DNA of 64,000 bases from Salinibacterium sp. (GTDB taxonomy: Bacteria > Actinomycetota > Actinomycetes > Actinomycetales > Microbacteriaceae). Below are positions 40,299 to 51,153 of this stretch, piece by piece; position 1 is the first letter of the stretch; every line of letters begins with the position of its first letter. A model generated the notes under the pieces. That model was given only the letters and a program-made list of their open reading frames with translations, was not told the origin of the DNA and searched no databases. Made by a program: the position numbers and the translations under genes. The stretch is taken from NCBI GenBank assembly GCA_025351795.1, contig JANXVG010000074.1, positions 1 to 64,000 on the forward strand. Direction: 5' to 3'.

Positions 40299-40769
40299 AT
40301 GGTCAACCCCCTGCGCAAGACAATGGTCTACCTCGGCCTCGCCGATGAAGAATACGACGACTACGAGCCCGTTGCGCCCGTGGCGCCGGTCGCTCCGTTC
40401 GCGCACCATGCGTCGTCAGCAGCGCCGCGCGCCCACGTCACTCCGTTGCGGCGCCCCGCTGGGCGGACCGCCGCTCCCGCAGAGATGAACGAGATCCTCA
40501 CGGTGCATCCGCGCGCCTACAAAGACGCGCAGGTTATTGCGGAGAACTTCCGTGAGGGTATCCCGGTGATCATCAACCTGTCACAGATGAGCGAACCGGA
40601 CGCCCGTCGGCTCATTGATTTTGCGAGCGGCCTCTCACAGGGCCTGTTCGGCAAGATCGAGCGTGTCACGAACAAGGTGTTCCTGCTCTCGCCAGCGCAT
40701 GTCGCTGTCAGCGGCGACCATGCTGAGGCCGAGTCCGACGTCGAGGCGTCGTTCTTTGCGCAGCAGTAG
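40299..40769 (+). CDS. sepF: Cell division protein SepF
   Basis: [67 protein letters not shown]. Confidence 0.95.
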   Translation: MVNPLRKTMVYLGLADEEYDDYEPVAPVAPVAPFAHHASSAAPRAHVTPLRRPAGRTAAPAEMNEILTVHPRAYKDAQVIAENFREGIPVIINLSQMSEPDARRLIDFASGLSQGLFGKIERVTNKVFLLSPAHVAVSGDHAEAESDVEASFFAQQ

Positions 40770-40787
40770 CGTGCGCGTTTCCTTCCG

Positions 40788-41087
40788 ATGACTGCCGTTG
40801 GAATTGTGGCGACGGTCGCCTACATCGCCCTCAATATCTTTTCGCTGGTTATGTGGGCGAGGTTGATCCTTGACCTTGCGCAGACGTTTGCTCGACACTG
40901 GCGACCGCGCGGGTTTTTGCTCGTCGTTGCCGAGGTCGTCTATACCGTGACCGATCCGCCGGTCAAGGCTGTGCGGCGCGTTCTGCCGCCAGTCAGAGTG
41001 GGCGCGGTCGCTCTGGATTTTGCGTGGACCATCGTCATGTTTCTGTGCATCATCCTGACGTGGATTGTCAGCGGGTTTATCAAGTGA
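40788..41087 (+). CDS. YggT family membrane protein
   Basis: 99 aa, two TM segments, VTDPPVKAVRRVLPPVRVGAVALDFAW. Confidence 0.88.
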   Translation: MTAVGIVATVAYIALNIFSLVMWARLILDLAQTFARHWRPRGFLLVVAEVVYTVTDPPVKAVRRVLPPVRVGAVALDFAWTIVMFLCIILTWIVSGFIK

Positions 41088-41153
41088 GGCTGCCGATGTA
41101 CGCTGGATCACACGGTCGGGGTACCGCATAGGTTTCCCTGAGTAATATGTGAA

Positions 41154-41174
41154 GCGTTAGCTGAACGTTAACGC
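41154..41174. promoter_or_regulatory. Inverted repeat upstream of divIVA
   Basis: GCGTTAGCTGAACGTTAACGC with 6-bp arms. Confidence 0.35.
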
Positions 41175-41205
41175 GGCAGTAGAGAAAGTTTTTGAGGTGA
41201 CGGCA

Positions 41206-41961
41206 ATGGCTCTGACTCCTGAAGATGTGGTCAACAAGCGGTTTCAACCGACCAAGTTTCGTGAGGGTTACGACCAAGACGAAGTTGATGACTTCCTCGA
41301 TGAGGTCGTCGTAGAGCTTCGTCGCCTTAACCAGGAAAACGAAGAGTTGCGCCAGCGACTCGTCGCCAGTGACGCGCGTATCAACGAGTTGCAGCGCAGC
41401 GGTGCTCCAGCAGCCCAACAGGGGTTCGCCACCCCTCAACAAGGGTTTGGCGGCCCTCAACAAGGGTTCGCAGCGCCGCAGTATGACCAGTTCGGGGCGC
41501 CGGTGGCCGCTTCGGTTCCCTTTGTCCAGCCTCAGGTTTTCCCTGGCCAGCCCGTCGATGCGAACGCCATGGACCCGAGTAACACCAATAATCTGCTCCA
41601 GCTTGCACGCCGTCTTCACGAAGAGCACGTGCGCGAGGGTGTCGAGAAGCGTGACGCTCTCATTGCCGAAGGCCACGCCACTGCGGCTCGCCTGGTGTCT
41701 GAAGCGGAGACAAACCAGCGCCAGCAGCTTAGCTCGCTCGATCAGGAGCGCCAGCAACTTGAGCACCGCATTGATGAACTGCGTACGTTTGAGCGCGAAT
41801 ATCGCCAGAAACTCAAGGGATACATTGAGGGCCAACTGCGTGAGTTGGACTCCGCTAACTCACTGACCACCGGAAGCCAGAGAGCGGCATACGCTCAGCC
41901 TGTGGCTGCTCCGGCTGCTCCTGCGCAGGGCGGCTATGCCGGCTTTGCCGGAACCAATTAG
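41206..41961 (+). CDS. divIVA: Polar growth / septation protein DivIVA (Wag31)
   Basis: MALTPEDVVNKRFQPTKFREGYDQDEVDDFLDEVV; C-terminal coiled coil. Confidence 0.95.
   Translation: MALTPEDVVNKRFQPTKFREGYDQDEVDDFLDEVVVELRRLNQENEELRQRLVASDARINELQRSGAPAAQQGFATPQQGFGGPQQGFAAPQYDQFGAPVAASVPFVQPQVFPGQPVDANAMDPSNTNNLLQLARRLHEEHVREGVEKRDALIAEGHATAARLVSEAETNQRQQLSSLDQERQQLEHRIDELRTFEREYRQKLKGYIEGQLRELDSANSLTTGSQRAAYAQPVAAPAAPAQGGYAGFAGTN
41416..41478 (+). repeat. Three 21-bp tandem repeats in divIVA encoding QQGFxxP
   Basis: caacaggggttcgccacccct / caacaagggtttggcggccct / caacaagggttcgcagcgccg. Confidence 0.9.
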
Positions 41962-42529
41962 CGCAACGCCGCCAGCCAGTCGCCCGAGACCGAGCATTCG
42001 GGCCCTGACAATTCTGGCTCTCGTAGCCGTTGTTATCTACGGGCTAGACCAGGTAGCAAAGTACTTGATTACGCACCACATGACTGTCGACCAAGTCGTG
42101 TCGGTGCTGGGCAACATTGTGCAGTTTCACTTAGTCAAGAACCCCGGTGCGGCATTCTCCCTGGGCAGCGGAACTACCTGGATCTTTGCCATCATCGCGA
42201 CGGCAGTGGCGGTCTTCATCATCGCGTTCGCTCACCGGATTTACTCGGTTGGCTGGGCGGTGCTATTCGGCCTCTTGCTCGGCGGCAACCTCGGGAACCT
42301 CACGGACCGACTGTTCCGGGAACCGGGATTCGGCGTCGGCCACGTCGTCGATTTCGTTCAGGTAATCGGGTTCCCGGCCATTTTCAATGTGGCCGATTCG
42401 GCGATAGTGGCGAGCATGGGTCTGTTCATCATCCTCACGATCCGCGGAGTGCGGTTGGATGGCAAACGTGCGCCCGCTAAAGTGAGCGACGCGGTCGCCG
42501 AGAACGCGCAGACCACAGAAGCGTCCTAA
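41936..42529 (+). CDS. lspA: Lipoprotein signal peptidase
   Basis: [38 protein letters not shown] motifs. Confidence 0.95.
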   Translation: MPALPEPISATPPASRPRPSIRALTILALVAVVIYGLDQVAKYLITHHMTVDQVVSVLGNIVQFHLVKNPGAAFSLGSGTTWIFAIIATAVAVFIIAFAHRIYSVGWAVLFGLLLGGNLGNLTDRLFREPGFGVGHVVDFVQVIGFPAIFNVADSAIVASMGLFIILTIRGVRLDGKRAPAKVSDAVAENAQTTEAS

Positions 42530-42531
42530 CG

Positions 42532-43452
42532 GTGGAATCTCGCCAGCTTCCGGTACCAGACGGCCTCGCTGGCGAACGGGTCGACGTAGCCATCGCCCGC
42601 TTGCTCGGATTCTCTCGCACCCTCGCGGCCGAGATCGCTGAGGCTGGCGGCGTCATCGTTGACGGGGTGACGCTCGGCAAGTCCGATCGACTGGCACCGG
42701 GTGCCTGGCTCGAGGTGTGCTGGCAATCCAAAGAAGAACCCACGATCGTGCCAGTGATTGTGCCGGAGTTCGGGATCGTCTACGACGATGACGACATCGT
42801 CGTGATCGACAAGCCGGTTGGCGTCGCAGCCCACCCCTCGGTGGGGTGGGACGGGCCCACCGTGTTAGGGGCTCTGGCCGGGGCGGGATTCCGGGTGTCA
42901 ACATCCGGCGCGGCCGAGCGAGCAGGCATTGTGCATCGTTTGGACGCGGGCACGAGCGGGCTCATGGTCGTCGCTAAGTCTGAGCGTGCGTACACCGAAC
43001 TCAAGCGTCAGTTTCACGACCACGAAGTTGTGAAGACCTATCACGCCGTAGTTCAGGGCCATCCGGACCCGCTCGCAGGAACAATCGATGCTCCGATTGG
43101 CAGGCACCCGAGTTCGAGTTGGAAGTTCGCGGTAACCTCCGAGGGCAAGCCGTCTATCACTCACTATGAGACGCTCGAGGCGTTTCCGTCGGCGTCCTTG
43201 CTCGAGATCCAGCTCGAGACCGGGCGAACACACCAGATTCGAGTGCACATGGCCGCGCAACGCCATCCGTGCGTCGGCGACACGATGTATGGCGCCGATC
43301 CTTCGATCTCTGCACGGCTGGGCCTGAGCCGCCAGTGGTTGCACGCGGTTCGATTGGGGTTTCGGCATCCGTCAACGGGGGAGTGGGTCGAGTTCGAATC
43401 GTCGTATTCGGCCGACCTTCAACACGCACTTGAGGTGCTTCGCGGCGATTAG
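42532..43452 (+). CDS. RluA family pseudouridine synthase
   Basis: [46 protein letters not shown]4-like N-terminus. Confidence 0.94.
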   Translation: MESRQLPVPDGLAGERVDVAIARLLGFSRTLAAEIAEAGGVIVDGVTLGKSDRLAPGAWLEVCWQSKEEPTIVPVIVPEFGIVYDDDDIVVIDKPVGVAAHPSVGWDGPTVLGALAGAGFRVSTSGAAERAGIVHRLDAGTSGLMVVAKSERAYTELKRQFHDHEVVKTYHAVVQGHPDPLAGTIDAPIGRHPSSSWKFAVTSEGKPSITHYETLEAFPSASLLEIQLETGRTHQIRVHMAAQRHPCVGDTMYGADPSISARLGLSRQWLHAVRLGFRHPSTGEWVEFESSYSADLQHALEVLRGD

Positions 43453-43521
43453 AGCGAGTCCGTCCGCTAGCGCCATGGGGAGAGATTAGTCTGGGATGAC
43501 GCCCAGCCAGTCGGAGAAATC

Positions 43522-46500
43522 TTGGCCCCCAGCGACGATTCATTCGTTCATCTGCATGTTCACAGCGAGTACTCGATGCTCGACGGTGCGGCGCGCGTCA
43601 CCCCGCTGGTTACCGAGGCTGCCGCGCAGGGCATGCCAGCACTCGCGATCACCGACCATGGCAACATGTTTGGTGCATACGATTTCTGGAAGCAGGCTAC
43701 GGCTGTCGGGATTAAGCCGATCATCGGCACCGAGGCCTACGTAACTCCTGGCACTGCGCGCGGTGACAAGACCCGAGTTCGGTGGGGGAGCAGCGGCCAG
43801 AATCAGGATGACGTTGGTGGCTCTGGCGCATATACCCACATGACGCTGCTTTCGGAGAATACCGAGGGCATGCACAACCTATTTCGACTGTCGAGCCTAG
43901 CGTCAATCGAGGGGTTCTATTTCAAGCCCCGAATGGACCGCGAAATCCTGAGTCGCTACGCGAAAGGTGTTATCGCGACGACCGGTTGTGTCGGTGGCGA
44001 AGTGCAGACGCGACTACGACTCGGCCAGTACGAGGAAGCGAAAAAGGCAGCGGCAGATTTTCAGGACATCTTTGGTAAAGAGAATTTCTTTGCCGAGATT
44101 ATGGATCACGACATCGACATCGAACGTCGCACGATGAACGACTTACTATTGCTCGCGAAGGACCTGGGCATGCCGCTCGTTGCCTCCAACGACCTGCATT
44201 ACACCCACGCTCATGAGGCGACCGCCCATGCCGCCCTCCTCTGTGTTCAATCCGCGTCAACGCTCGACGATCCCCATCGGTTTAAGTTCGACTCGGATGA
44301 GTTCTACCTGAAGACCGCGGCCCAGATGCGTCACTTGTTCCGCGACCACCCAGAAGCCAGCGACAATACGCTGCTCATTGCCGCGCGCTGTGAGGTTAGT
44401 TTCGAGAAGCGTGATCTCATGCCGCGCTTCCCGGTGCCAGCAGGTGAGAGTGAGGCGAGTTGGTTTGAAAAGGAGGTCGCCGTCGGCATGCTGCGGCGCT
44501 TCAACAATGCGCCATCGGACGCTCATCTCGCTCAGGCAAAATACGAGGTCGATGTCATCAAGCAGATGGGATTCCCAGGCTATTTTCTTGTCGTCGCAGA
44601 TTTCATCGCGTGGGCGAAAGCGCAGGGAATCCGCGTCGGCCCCGGGCGCGGTTCGGCTGCTGGCTCGATGGCCTCGTACGCGATGGGAATCACCGAGCTC
44701 GATCCGCTGGCTCATGGCCTCATTTTTGAGCGTTTCCTCAACCCCGATCGTGTGTCGATGCCCGACGTTGACGTCGATTTCGATGATCGGCGGCGTGGTG
44801 AGGTGATCCGGTACGTGACAGATAAATATGGCGACGATCGCGTCGCCCAGATCGTCACCTACGGAACGATCAAGGCGAAACAGGCGCTCAAAGACAGCGC
44901 CCGTGTTCTCGGCATGCCGTACGCGGTCGGTGAGAAGCTGACGAAAGCGATGCCGCCGGCCATCATGGGGAAGGACATCTCACTCGGCGACGTTCGCAAC
45001 AAAGATGCCGAACGTTACAAAGAGGCGGCCGACATTCGGGGTATTCTCGACACAGATGCCGAGGCGGCCAAGGTGTTCGACACTGCCGTCGGGATCGAAA
45101 ACCTCAAGCGTCAGTGGGGTGTGCACGCAGCAGGCGTGGTTATGTCAGCAGAGCCGCTGATCGACGTATTGCCGATCATGAAACGCGAAGACGACGGCGC
45201 GATCATTACCCAGTTCGACCAGCCGCCGCTGGAAGACCTCGGCTTGATCAAGATGGACTTTCTCGGCCTGCGCAACCTCACCGTCATCGAAGACGCACTG
45301 CGGATGATCAAAGCGAACACCGGCGTGGCTCTCGTGATCGAAGATCTTGACCTCGATGCAGACCAGAAGACTTACGATCTGCTGGCCCGAGGCGAGACGC
45401 TAGGCGTGTTCCAGTTGGACGGTGGGCCGATGCGTGCCCTGCTCAAACAACTTAAACCCACCAACTTTGAAGACATCTCGGCAGTTATCGCCCTGTACCG
45501 ACCCGGTCCGATGGGCATGAACTCGCACACCAAATACGCGCTACGCAAGAACGGTCTCGAGCAGATCGATGCGATCCACCCCGAACTCGAGGAGCCGTTG
45601 CGCGAGATCCTCGGCACGACGTTCGGACTCATTGTGTACCAGGAGCAGGTTATGTCGGTCGCGCAGAAGGTTGCGGGATTCACGCTCGGCCAGGCCGACG
45701 TGCTGCGTCGTGCTATGGGCAAGAAGAAGAAGTCGGAACTGGATAAGCAGTTCAGCGATTTCGAGTCCGGCATGCTGGGTAACGGCTATAGCAGTCAGGC
45801 CGTCACTGTGCTGTGGGATACCTTGATGCCATTCGCCGACTATGCGTTCAACAAGGCGCACAGCGCCGGCTATGGGGTGTTGAGCTATTGGACCGCCTAC
45901 CTCAAGGCGAACTTCCCAGCCGAATACATGGCTGCGCTCCTCACGAGCGTTGGCGACTCGAAGGACAAGCTCGGCATGTACCTGAGCGAGTGTCGCCGCA
46001 TGAGCATCAAGGTGCTCGCTCCCGATGTCAACGAGTCGAGCGCGGACTTCACTGCGGTTGCCGGCGACGTTCGTTTCGGACTCGGGGCGGTGCGCAACGT
46101 GGGTTGGAATGTCGTGGAGGCGATCGCAGGTGCACGCGCTGCCAAGGGCCGGTTCACGACTTTCCATGATTTCCTCCAGAAGGTGCCTATCCCGGTCGCG
46201 AATAAGCGCACGGTCGAGTCGCTGATCAAGGCCGGGGCATTCGACTCGCTCGGCCCCACCCGGCGGGCGTTGCTCGAAATCCACGAAGATGCCGTCGATT
46301 CGGCCGTGAGCGTCAAGCGTGCTGAGGCACATGGCCAGGTCGGATTCGATTTCGATATCCTGTGGGACGAACCACACGCTACACAACAGGTGCCAGACCG
46401 TCCCGAGTGGTCGAAGCGTGACAAGCTCGCGTTCGAACGCGAAATGCTCGGACTCTACGTGTCGGACCATCCGCTTGCTGGTCTCGAACTCCAGCTCGCC

Positions 46501-47043
46501 AAGCATGCAACATCGACGATCAGCGAGGTGCTCGGCGGCGAAGCAGCAGCCGACGGCGAGCATGTGACGGTCGCGGGACTTGTCACGAGCGTGCAGCACC
46601 GAGTGGCGCGCAATAGCGGTAACCAATATGGGATCGTCACGGTTGAAGACTTCGGAGCCGAGATCAGCGTGATGTTCCTCGGCAAGACCTATCAGGAGTT
46701 CGCACCAGCCCTATCGAACGATGCAATCGTGGTGGTGCGAGGGCGCGTCAGTGTGCGCGACGATGGAATGAATCTGCACGCGGTGAGCATGTTCACACCG
46801 GATCTTGGTGCGAGTCTTGGATCTGGTCCGCTGCTCATCTCCCTGCACGAGCAGCGCGCCACAACGGATGTCGTGGGTGCGCTCAACGACGTGCTTATTC
46901 GTCACTCTGGGGGCACGGAGGTGCGGCTCAGACTACTTAAAGGCGATAGTGCGCGAGTCTTCGAGATCCCGTACCCGGTCACCGTATCCGCTGACCTGTA
47001 CGGTGAACTCAAGACGCTGCTGGGGCCGAATTGTTTGGCCTGA
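43522..47043 (+). CDS. dnaE: DNA polymerase III subunit alpha
   Basis: FVHLHVHSEYSMLDGAARV (PHP); GPGRGSAAGSMASYAMGITELDPL; MPDVDVDFDDRRRGEVIRY; TTG start. Confidence 0.98.
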   Translation: MAPSDDSFVHLHVHSEYSMLDGAARVTPLVTEAAAQGMPALAITDHGNMFGAYDFWKQATAVGIKPIIGTEAYVTPGTARGDKTRVRWGSSGQNQDDVGGSGAYTHMTLLSENTEGMHNLFRLSSLASIEGFYFKPRMDREILSRYAKGVIATTGCVGGEVQTRLRLGQYEEAKKAAADFQDIFGKENFFAEIMDHDIDIERRTMNDLLLLAKDLGMPLVASNDLHYTHAHEATAHAALLCVQSASTLDDPHRFKFDSDEFYLKTAAQMRHLFRDHPEASDNTLLIAARCEVSFEKRDLMPRFPVPAGESEASWFEKEVAVGMLRRFNNAPSDAHLAQAKYEVDVIKQMGFPGYFLVVADFIAWAKAQGIRVGPGRGSAAGSMASYAMGITELDPLAHGLIFERFLNPDRVSMPDVDVDFDDRRRGEVIRYVTDKYGDDRVAQIVTYGTIKAKQALKDSARVLGMPYAVGEKLTKAMPPAIMGKDISLGDVRNKDAERYKEAADIRGILDTDAEAAKVFDTAVGIENLKRQWGVHAAGVVMSAEPLIDVLPIMKREDDGAIITQFDQPPLEDLGLIKMDFLGLRNLTVIEDALRMIKANTGVALVIEDLDLDADQKTYDLLARGETLGVFQLDGGPMRALLKQLKPTNFEDISAVIALYRPGPMGMNSHTKYALRKNGLEQIDAIHPELEEPLREILGTTFGLIVYQEQVMSVAQKVAGFTLGQADVLRRAMGKKKKSELDKQFSDFESGMLGNGYSSQAVTVLWDTLMPFADYAFNKAHSAGYGVLSYWTAYLKANFPAEYMAALLTSVGDSKDKLGMYLSECRRMSIKVLAPDVNESSADFTAVAGDVRFGLGAVRNVGWNVVEAIAGARAAKGRFTTFHDFLQKVPIPVANKRTVESLIKAGAFDSLGPTRRALLEIHEDAVDSAVSVKRAEAHGQVGFDFDILWDEPHATQQVPDRPEWSKRDKLAFEREMLGLYVSDHPLAGLELQLAKHATSTISEVLGGEAAADGEHVTVAGLVTSVQHRVARNSGNQYGIVTVEDFGAEISVMFLGKTYQEFAPALSNDAIVVVRGRVSVRDDGMNLHAVSMFTPDLGASLGSGPLLISLHEQRATTDVVGALNDVLIRHSGGTEVRLRLLKGDSARVFEIPYPVTVSADLYGELKTLLGPNCLA

Positions 47044-47053
47044 GCTAGTTTGG

Positions 47054-47089
47054 CTGCTGCTGCTGCTGCTGCCGCTGCCGCTGCCGCTG
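47054..47089 (+). repeat. Trinucleotide tract (CTG)6(CCGCTG)3
   Basis: 36-bp tract in the 51-bp gap between the stops of dnaE and the convergent flavin reductase gene. Confidence 0.95.
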
Positions 47090-47094
47090 AACCG

Positions 47095-47601
47095 TTAGGC
47101 CGCGTCGCCCGGCCTCAGGTACTTCCGCTCGTGATAGAGCAGAGCCTCGTCTTCGTCGCCGAGACCGCCATCGTCGATTTCCACGACGATCACCGCGTTG
47201 TCATTCACGGGATGCACCTCAATGATTCGACCGATCAGCCACGCCGTCACACCCTGCAGGATGGGCACGTTGTGGGGGCCGACGACCCAATGCGCACCCT
47301 CAAACCGCAGATCGCGGTCGGCAGCCATTTGCTCGGCGAGGTGACGTGAGCGCGGGCCGAGCATGTGAATGGCGACCCGGTTTCCCACGGTCATTGCGGG
47401 CCACGCGCTAGAGACCTGTGCCATGTTGAAGGTTGCCATTGGCGGTGACGCGGCGAGCGACGCTAGCGAGGTTGCGGTGAACCCAACGGGTTTTCCATCC
47501 GGGGCGACCGAGGTCACTGCGGCCACTCCGGCGGCATGACGACGAAACGCCTGTTTGAAAATCTCGGCGCCCTCTGGCAGGGGAGTGGGTTGCTTTTTCA
47601 T
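47095..47601 (-). CDS. Flavin reductase family protein
   Basis: AFRRHAAGVAAVTSVAPDGKPVGFTATSLASLAASPPMATFNMAQVSSAWPAM. Confidence 0.88.
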   Translation of the reverse strand: MKKQPTPLPEGAEIFKQAFRRHAAGVAAVTSVAPDGKPVGFTATSLASLAASPPMATFNMAQVSSAWPAMTVGNRVAIHMLGPRSRHLAEQMAADRDLRFEGAHWVVGPHNVPILQGVTAWLIGRIIEVHPVNDNAVIVVEIDDGGLGDEDEALLYHERKYLRPGDAA

Positions 47602-47667
47602 ACGTCCGTATCAATTATAATCTGGCTGGCACTATTCCCCGAGCCCACGAACTAGCATGGTCAGGCC

Positions 47668-48978
47668 ATGATGCAGACGATAGACCTCCGCAACGTTCAG
47701 CCTACGAGAAGCGAGCTTGTTCGACTCGTCCCCCGCGCCCAACTCGATGTATCCGTTGCGACGGACGTCGCGCGCGACCTCATCGATGCCGTGCGCGAGC
47801 GGGGGGCGGATGCACTGCTCGAGCAGGCGCAGCGACTCGATGGAGTGCTGCCCAACCGCATCCGCATTCACGCGGACGAGATAGATCGTGCGGTTGAGGC
47901 GCTCGATCCCGCGGTTCGAAGCGCGATTGACGAGACCATTTTCCGCGTACGACTGGCCACGCACGCGCAAGTTCCCCATGGTGCTCTCACCACCCTTGCG
48001 CCGGGTGCTGAGGTACTCCAGCGCTGGCAGCCGGTCAATCGGGTCGGTCTCTATGTGCCCGGCGGAAAGGCCGTCTATCCCTCTAGCGTCGTCATGAACG
48101 TTGTACCAGCGCAGGTGGCCGGCGTGTCGTCGATCGCGCTCGCGTCGCCGGCACAGAAAGAGTTTGACGGCGCCGTGCACCCGACGATCCTGGCCGCAGC
48201 CGGCATCCTGGGCATTGATGAGGTCTACGCCATGGGGGGAGCTGGTGCGATTGGCGCGTTCGCCTACGGAGTTTCCGGCATCGGACTCGACTCCGTCGAC
48301 ATCATCACCGGCCCCGGCAACGTCTATGTTGCCGCAGCAAAGCGACTGGTCCGTGGTGTGGTGGGGATTGATTCCGAGGCAGGTCCCACCGAGATACTGG
48401 TGATTGCAGATGCCACCGCGAACCCGCGCATCGTCGCGGCTGATCTCGTGAGCCAGGCAGAACACGACGAACTCGCCGCTGCCGTACTGGTGACTGATTC
48501 TCCGGAACTGGCGACTGCGGTCTCGGCCGAGGTCAGCCGCCTGGCGGCCACAACGAAACACTCGGCGCGCGTCAGTGAGGCGCTCAGCGGCCAACAGTCC
48601 GCGATCGTGCTCGTGAAGGATCTTGCATCGGCCGCCGCGTTTAGTAACGCGTACGGCCCTGAGCACCTTGAGATTCAGACAACAGACCCCGATAGTGTCG
48701 TGGACTTGATCGATAATGCCGGCGCGATCTTCGTGGGGCCGCACTCTCCGGTGAGCCTCGGCGACTACCTCGCCGGGTCCAACCACGTTTTACCCACGGG
48801 CGGGCAGTCGCGGTTTACCGCAGGCCTTGGGGCGTACACGTTCCTGCGCCCGCAACAGATCATCCGCTATGACCGGCTGGCATTGAAAGGTGTCGAACCC
48901 GCGATCGTCGCGCTGAGCTGTGCCGAAGACCTTCCCGCGCACGGTGCTGCCGTCACCGCGCGCTTCACCAGCCTCTAA
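47668..48978 (+). CDS. hisD: Histidinol dehydrogenase
   Basis: [57 protein letters not shown]. Confidence 0.97.
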   Translation: MMQTIDLRNVQPTRSELVRLVPRAQLDVSVATDVARDLIDAVRERGADALLEQAQRLDGVLPNRIRIHADEIDRAVEALDPAVRSAIDETIFRVRLATHAQVPHGALTTLAPGAEVLQRWQPVNRVGLYVPGGKAVYPSSVVMNVVPAQVAGVSSIALASPAQKEFDGAVHPTILAAAGILGIDEVYAMGGAGAIGAFAYGVSGIGLDSVDIITGPGNVYVAAAKRLVRGVVGIDSEAGPTEILVIADATANPRIVAADLVSQAEHDELAAAVLVTDSPELATAVSAEVSRLAATTKHSARVSEALSGQQSAIVLVKDLASAAAFSNAYGPEHLEIQTTDPDSVVDLIDNAGAIFVGPHSPVSLGDYLAGSNHVLPTGGQSRFTAGLGAYTFLRPQQIIRYDRLALKGVEPAIVALSCAEDLPAHGAAVTARFTSL

Positions 48979-49015
48979 CCAGTCTTCGGACCGGACGCCG
49001 TATCCTGTAGCTACC

Positions 49016-49483
49016 ATGTTCTGCCCCTTCTGCCGCCACCCAGATAGCCGGGTCATCGACTCTCGCACTAGTGATGACGGGCTCGCAATCCGCCGCCGCC
49101 GCCAATGCCCGGAGTGCGGTCGTCGCTTCTCTACGACAGAGACCGCCAGCCTCAGCGTGATCAAGCGCAATGGAGTCGTGGAATCGTTCAGTCGCGAGAA
49201 GATCGTCGCGGGGGTTCACAAGGCGTGCCAAGGCAGGCCAGTCACCGATACTGACCTCGCCGTGCTGGCACAGAAAGTGGAGGAGACAATTCGCGCCACC
49301 GGCGTAGCACAGATCGAAGCGAACGACATCGGCCTAGCAATCCTGTCGCCGCTACGCGAGCTCGATGAGGTGGCCTACTTACGGTTCGCGAGTGTGTACC
49401 AAGCATTTGATTCGCTTGAAGACTTCGAGACGGCCATCATGCTCTTGCGCGTCGAGCATGACGCGGCGCAAGCCGGGGAATGA
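49016..49483 (+). CDS. nrdR: Transcriptional repressor NrdR
   Basis: [42 protein letters not shown] (zinc ribbon) plus ATP-cone. Confidence 0.97.
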   Translation: MFCPFCRHPDSRVIDSRTSDDGLAIRRRRQCPECGRRFSTTETASLSVIKRNGVVESFSREKIVAGVHKACQGRPVTDTDLAVLAQKVEETIRATGVAQIEANDIGLAILSPLRELDEVAYLRFASVYQAFDSLEDFETAIMLLRVEHDAAQAGE

Positions 49484-49510
49484 TCACGCTGCCGGTAACC
49501 TGACGTTGGT

Positions 49511-50533
49511 ATGTATCGCATCTTGTTCTCCATCGTCCTCTCCAGACTCGACCCTGAGCGCGCGCATCAGCTCGCGTTCGTGGTGATCAGGATGCTGCCG
49601 ACGCTGGGTTTCGGACGCCTGGTGCGCCGCTTCACGCGTCCAGTCGCCTCCCTCGCGGTGCACACCCTCGGCGTGCGTTTTGACTCGCCGTTTGGGGTGG
49701 CGGCGGGTTTCGACAAAGATGGACGCGGCATCCGCGGTCTTGGCCAGCTCGGCTTTGGTCACGTCGAGGTGGGTACGGTCACTGCGATCGCGCAGCTCGG
49801 TAATCCGAAGCCGAGGCTCTTCCGACTCGTGCCTGACCGAGCGGTCATCAACCGTATGGGGTTCAATAACGAGGGCGCGGCGGTCATCCGCCGACGAATT
49901 GTGAGGACCTCGCGGCATCGTGTACGACCGGTTATCGGAGCAAACATCGGCAAGTCGCGCGTCGTCGATCTCGACCACGCGATCGCTGACTATGTCGCGA
50001 GCACGCGTCAGCTCGCACCGGTTGTGGACTACCTCGTCGTCAACGTCAGTTCGCCGAATACTCCCGGCCTTCGAGGCTTGCAAGAGATCGACAAGTTGCG
50101 CCCGTTGCTGGCTGCGGTACAGCACGAGGCAGGCGACACTCCCGTACTTGTGAAGATTTCCCCCGACCTGACCGACCATGAAGCGGGGCGCATCACCGCT
50201 CTCACGCTCGAACTGGGACTCAGCGGAATTATCGCTACGAATACGACCGTGTCGCGAGACACATTGACGAGCGATGCCGCGGTAGTCGAGGCCGCAGGCG
50301 CCGGGGGCCTTTCCGGGCCTCCACTCGCTCGCCGTTCGCTTGAGCTGCTGCGGATCATTCGCGCTGGGGTGCCATCCCAGTTTTGCGTCATATCGGCGGG
50401 TGGAGTTGAATCGGCGGCCGACGTCGCTGAGCGTCTCGCAGCCGGGGCAACCCTGGTACAGGGCTACACGGCGTTCCTCTATCGTGGTCCGGGGTGGGCC
50501 CGTTCGATCAATCGCGGGCTTGCGCGGTTGTAG
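49511..50533 (+). CDS. pyrD: Quinone-dependent dihydroorotate dehydrogenase
   Basis: FGVAAGFDKDGRGIRGLGQLGFGHVEVGTVT; VNVSSPNTPGLRGLQ; SGPPLARRSLELL. Confidence 0.95.
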   Translation: MYRILFSIVLSRLDPERAHQLAFVVIRMLPTLGFGRLVRRFTRPVASLAVHTLGVRFDSPFGVAAGFDKDGRGIRGLGQLGFGHVEVGTVTAIAQLGNPKPRLFRLVPDRAVINRMGFNNEGAAVIRRRIVRTSRHRVRPVIGANIGKSRVVDLDHAIADYVASTRQLAPVVDYLVVNVSSPNTPGLRGLQEIDKLRPLLAAVQHEAGDTPVLVKISPDLTDHEAGRITALTLELGLSGIIATNTTVSRDTLTSDAAVVEAAGAGGLSGPPLARRSLELLRIIRAGVPSQFCVISAGGVESAADVAERLAAGATLVQGYTAFLYRGPGWARSINRGLARL

Positions 50534-51115
50534 CTAGACGGGAAATTGCCCGCGCTTGACCTGTGGCTTGGGCAGACGCATCATGCGCAGTTGAAGCGCA
50601 CGCATTCCCGCGTACCAGCGCACTCTTTCGACTTTCGACTGACCAAACTTTGCGCCAAGCTTTCGGGTGAGCTGGAAGCCGAGTACAACCACGTCGAGCA
50701 CCGCGACAATGAAGAACGCCCAGAGGGCGATGAGGCCGATCGTTTGTACTTGCGGCTGGGGGAAAAACGTGAGGATGATGACAGCGAACAGCAGCGGGAT
50801 CATGAGCTCGCCGATGTTGAATCTCGCGTCTACGTAGTCGCGCACGTAACGCTTCTGCGCTCCCCGGTCGCGTAGCGGAAGGTATTTTTCCTCGCCGTTA
50901 GCGAGGCCGATCCTCGCTTTATCGCGCTGAATCTGCGTCGCGATCCGTGCGTTACGCCGCGCCTCCGTTCGGTCAGAACTGACGAGCGGGCGCTTGCGTG
51001 CGTCTTCCTTCTCTTTGCGCGTGGGAGTCGGGTGGCCCTTGCCACCCGAGATGCTGTCGGTGTTGAGCTCATAAGTGACTGCTTTGTCGCTCGCGCCCTG
51101 CGTTGTCTTGGCCAC
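50534..51115 (-). CDS. DUF3043 domain membrane protein
   Basis: KGHPTPTRKEKEDARKRPLV...RDYVDARFNIGELMIPLLFAVIIL. Confidence 0.9.
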   Translation of the reverse strand: MAKTTQGASDKAVTYELNTDSISGGKGHPTPTRKEKEDARKRPLVSSDRTEARRNARIATQIQRDKARIGLANGEEKYLPLRDRGAQKRYVRDYVDARFNIGELMIPLLFAVIILTFFPQPQVQTIGLIALWAFFIVAVLDVVVLGFQLTRKLGAKFGQSKVERVRWYAGMRALQLRMMRLPKPQVKRGQFPV

Positions 51116-51153
51116 GGAAATCCTCGCTCTTCGGTCCCATTAAGATTACCTCC

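Noticed and set aside
24175-41961. Absence of ftsA from the dcw cluster
   Set aside because: Normal for actinobacteria, where SepF takes the membrane-tether role.
45541-46626. 361-aa minus-strand ORF opposite dnaE
   Set aside because: Shadow ORF of dnaE; no domain or start context.
47632-48786. 384-aa minus-strand ORF opposite hisD
   Set aside because: Shadow ORF of hisD; no supporting motif.
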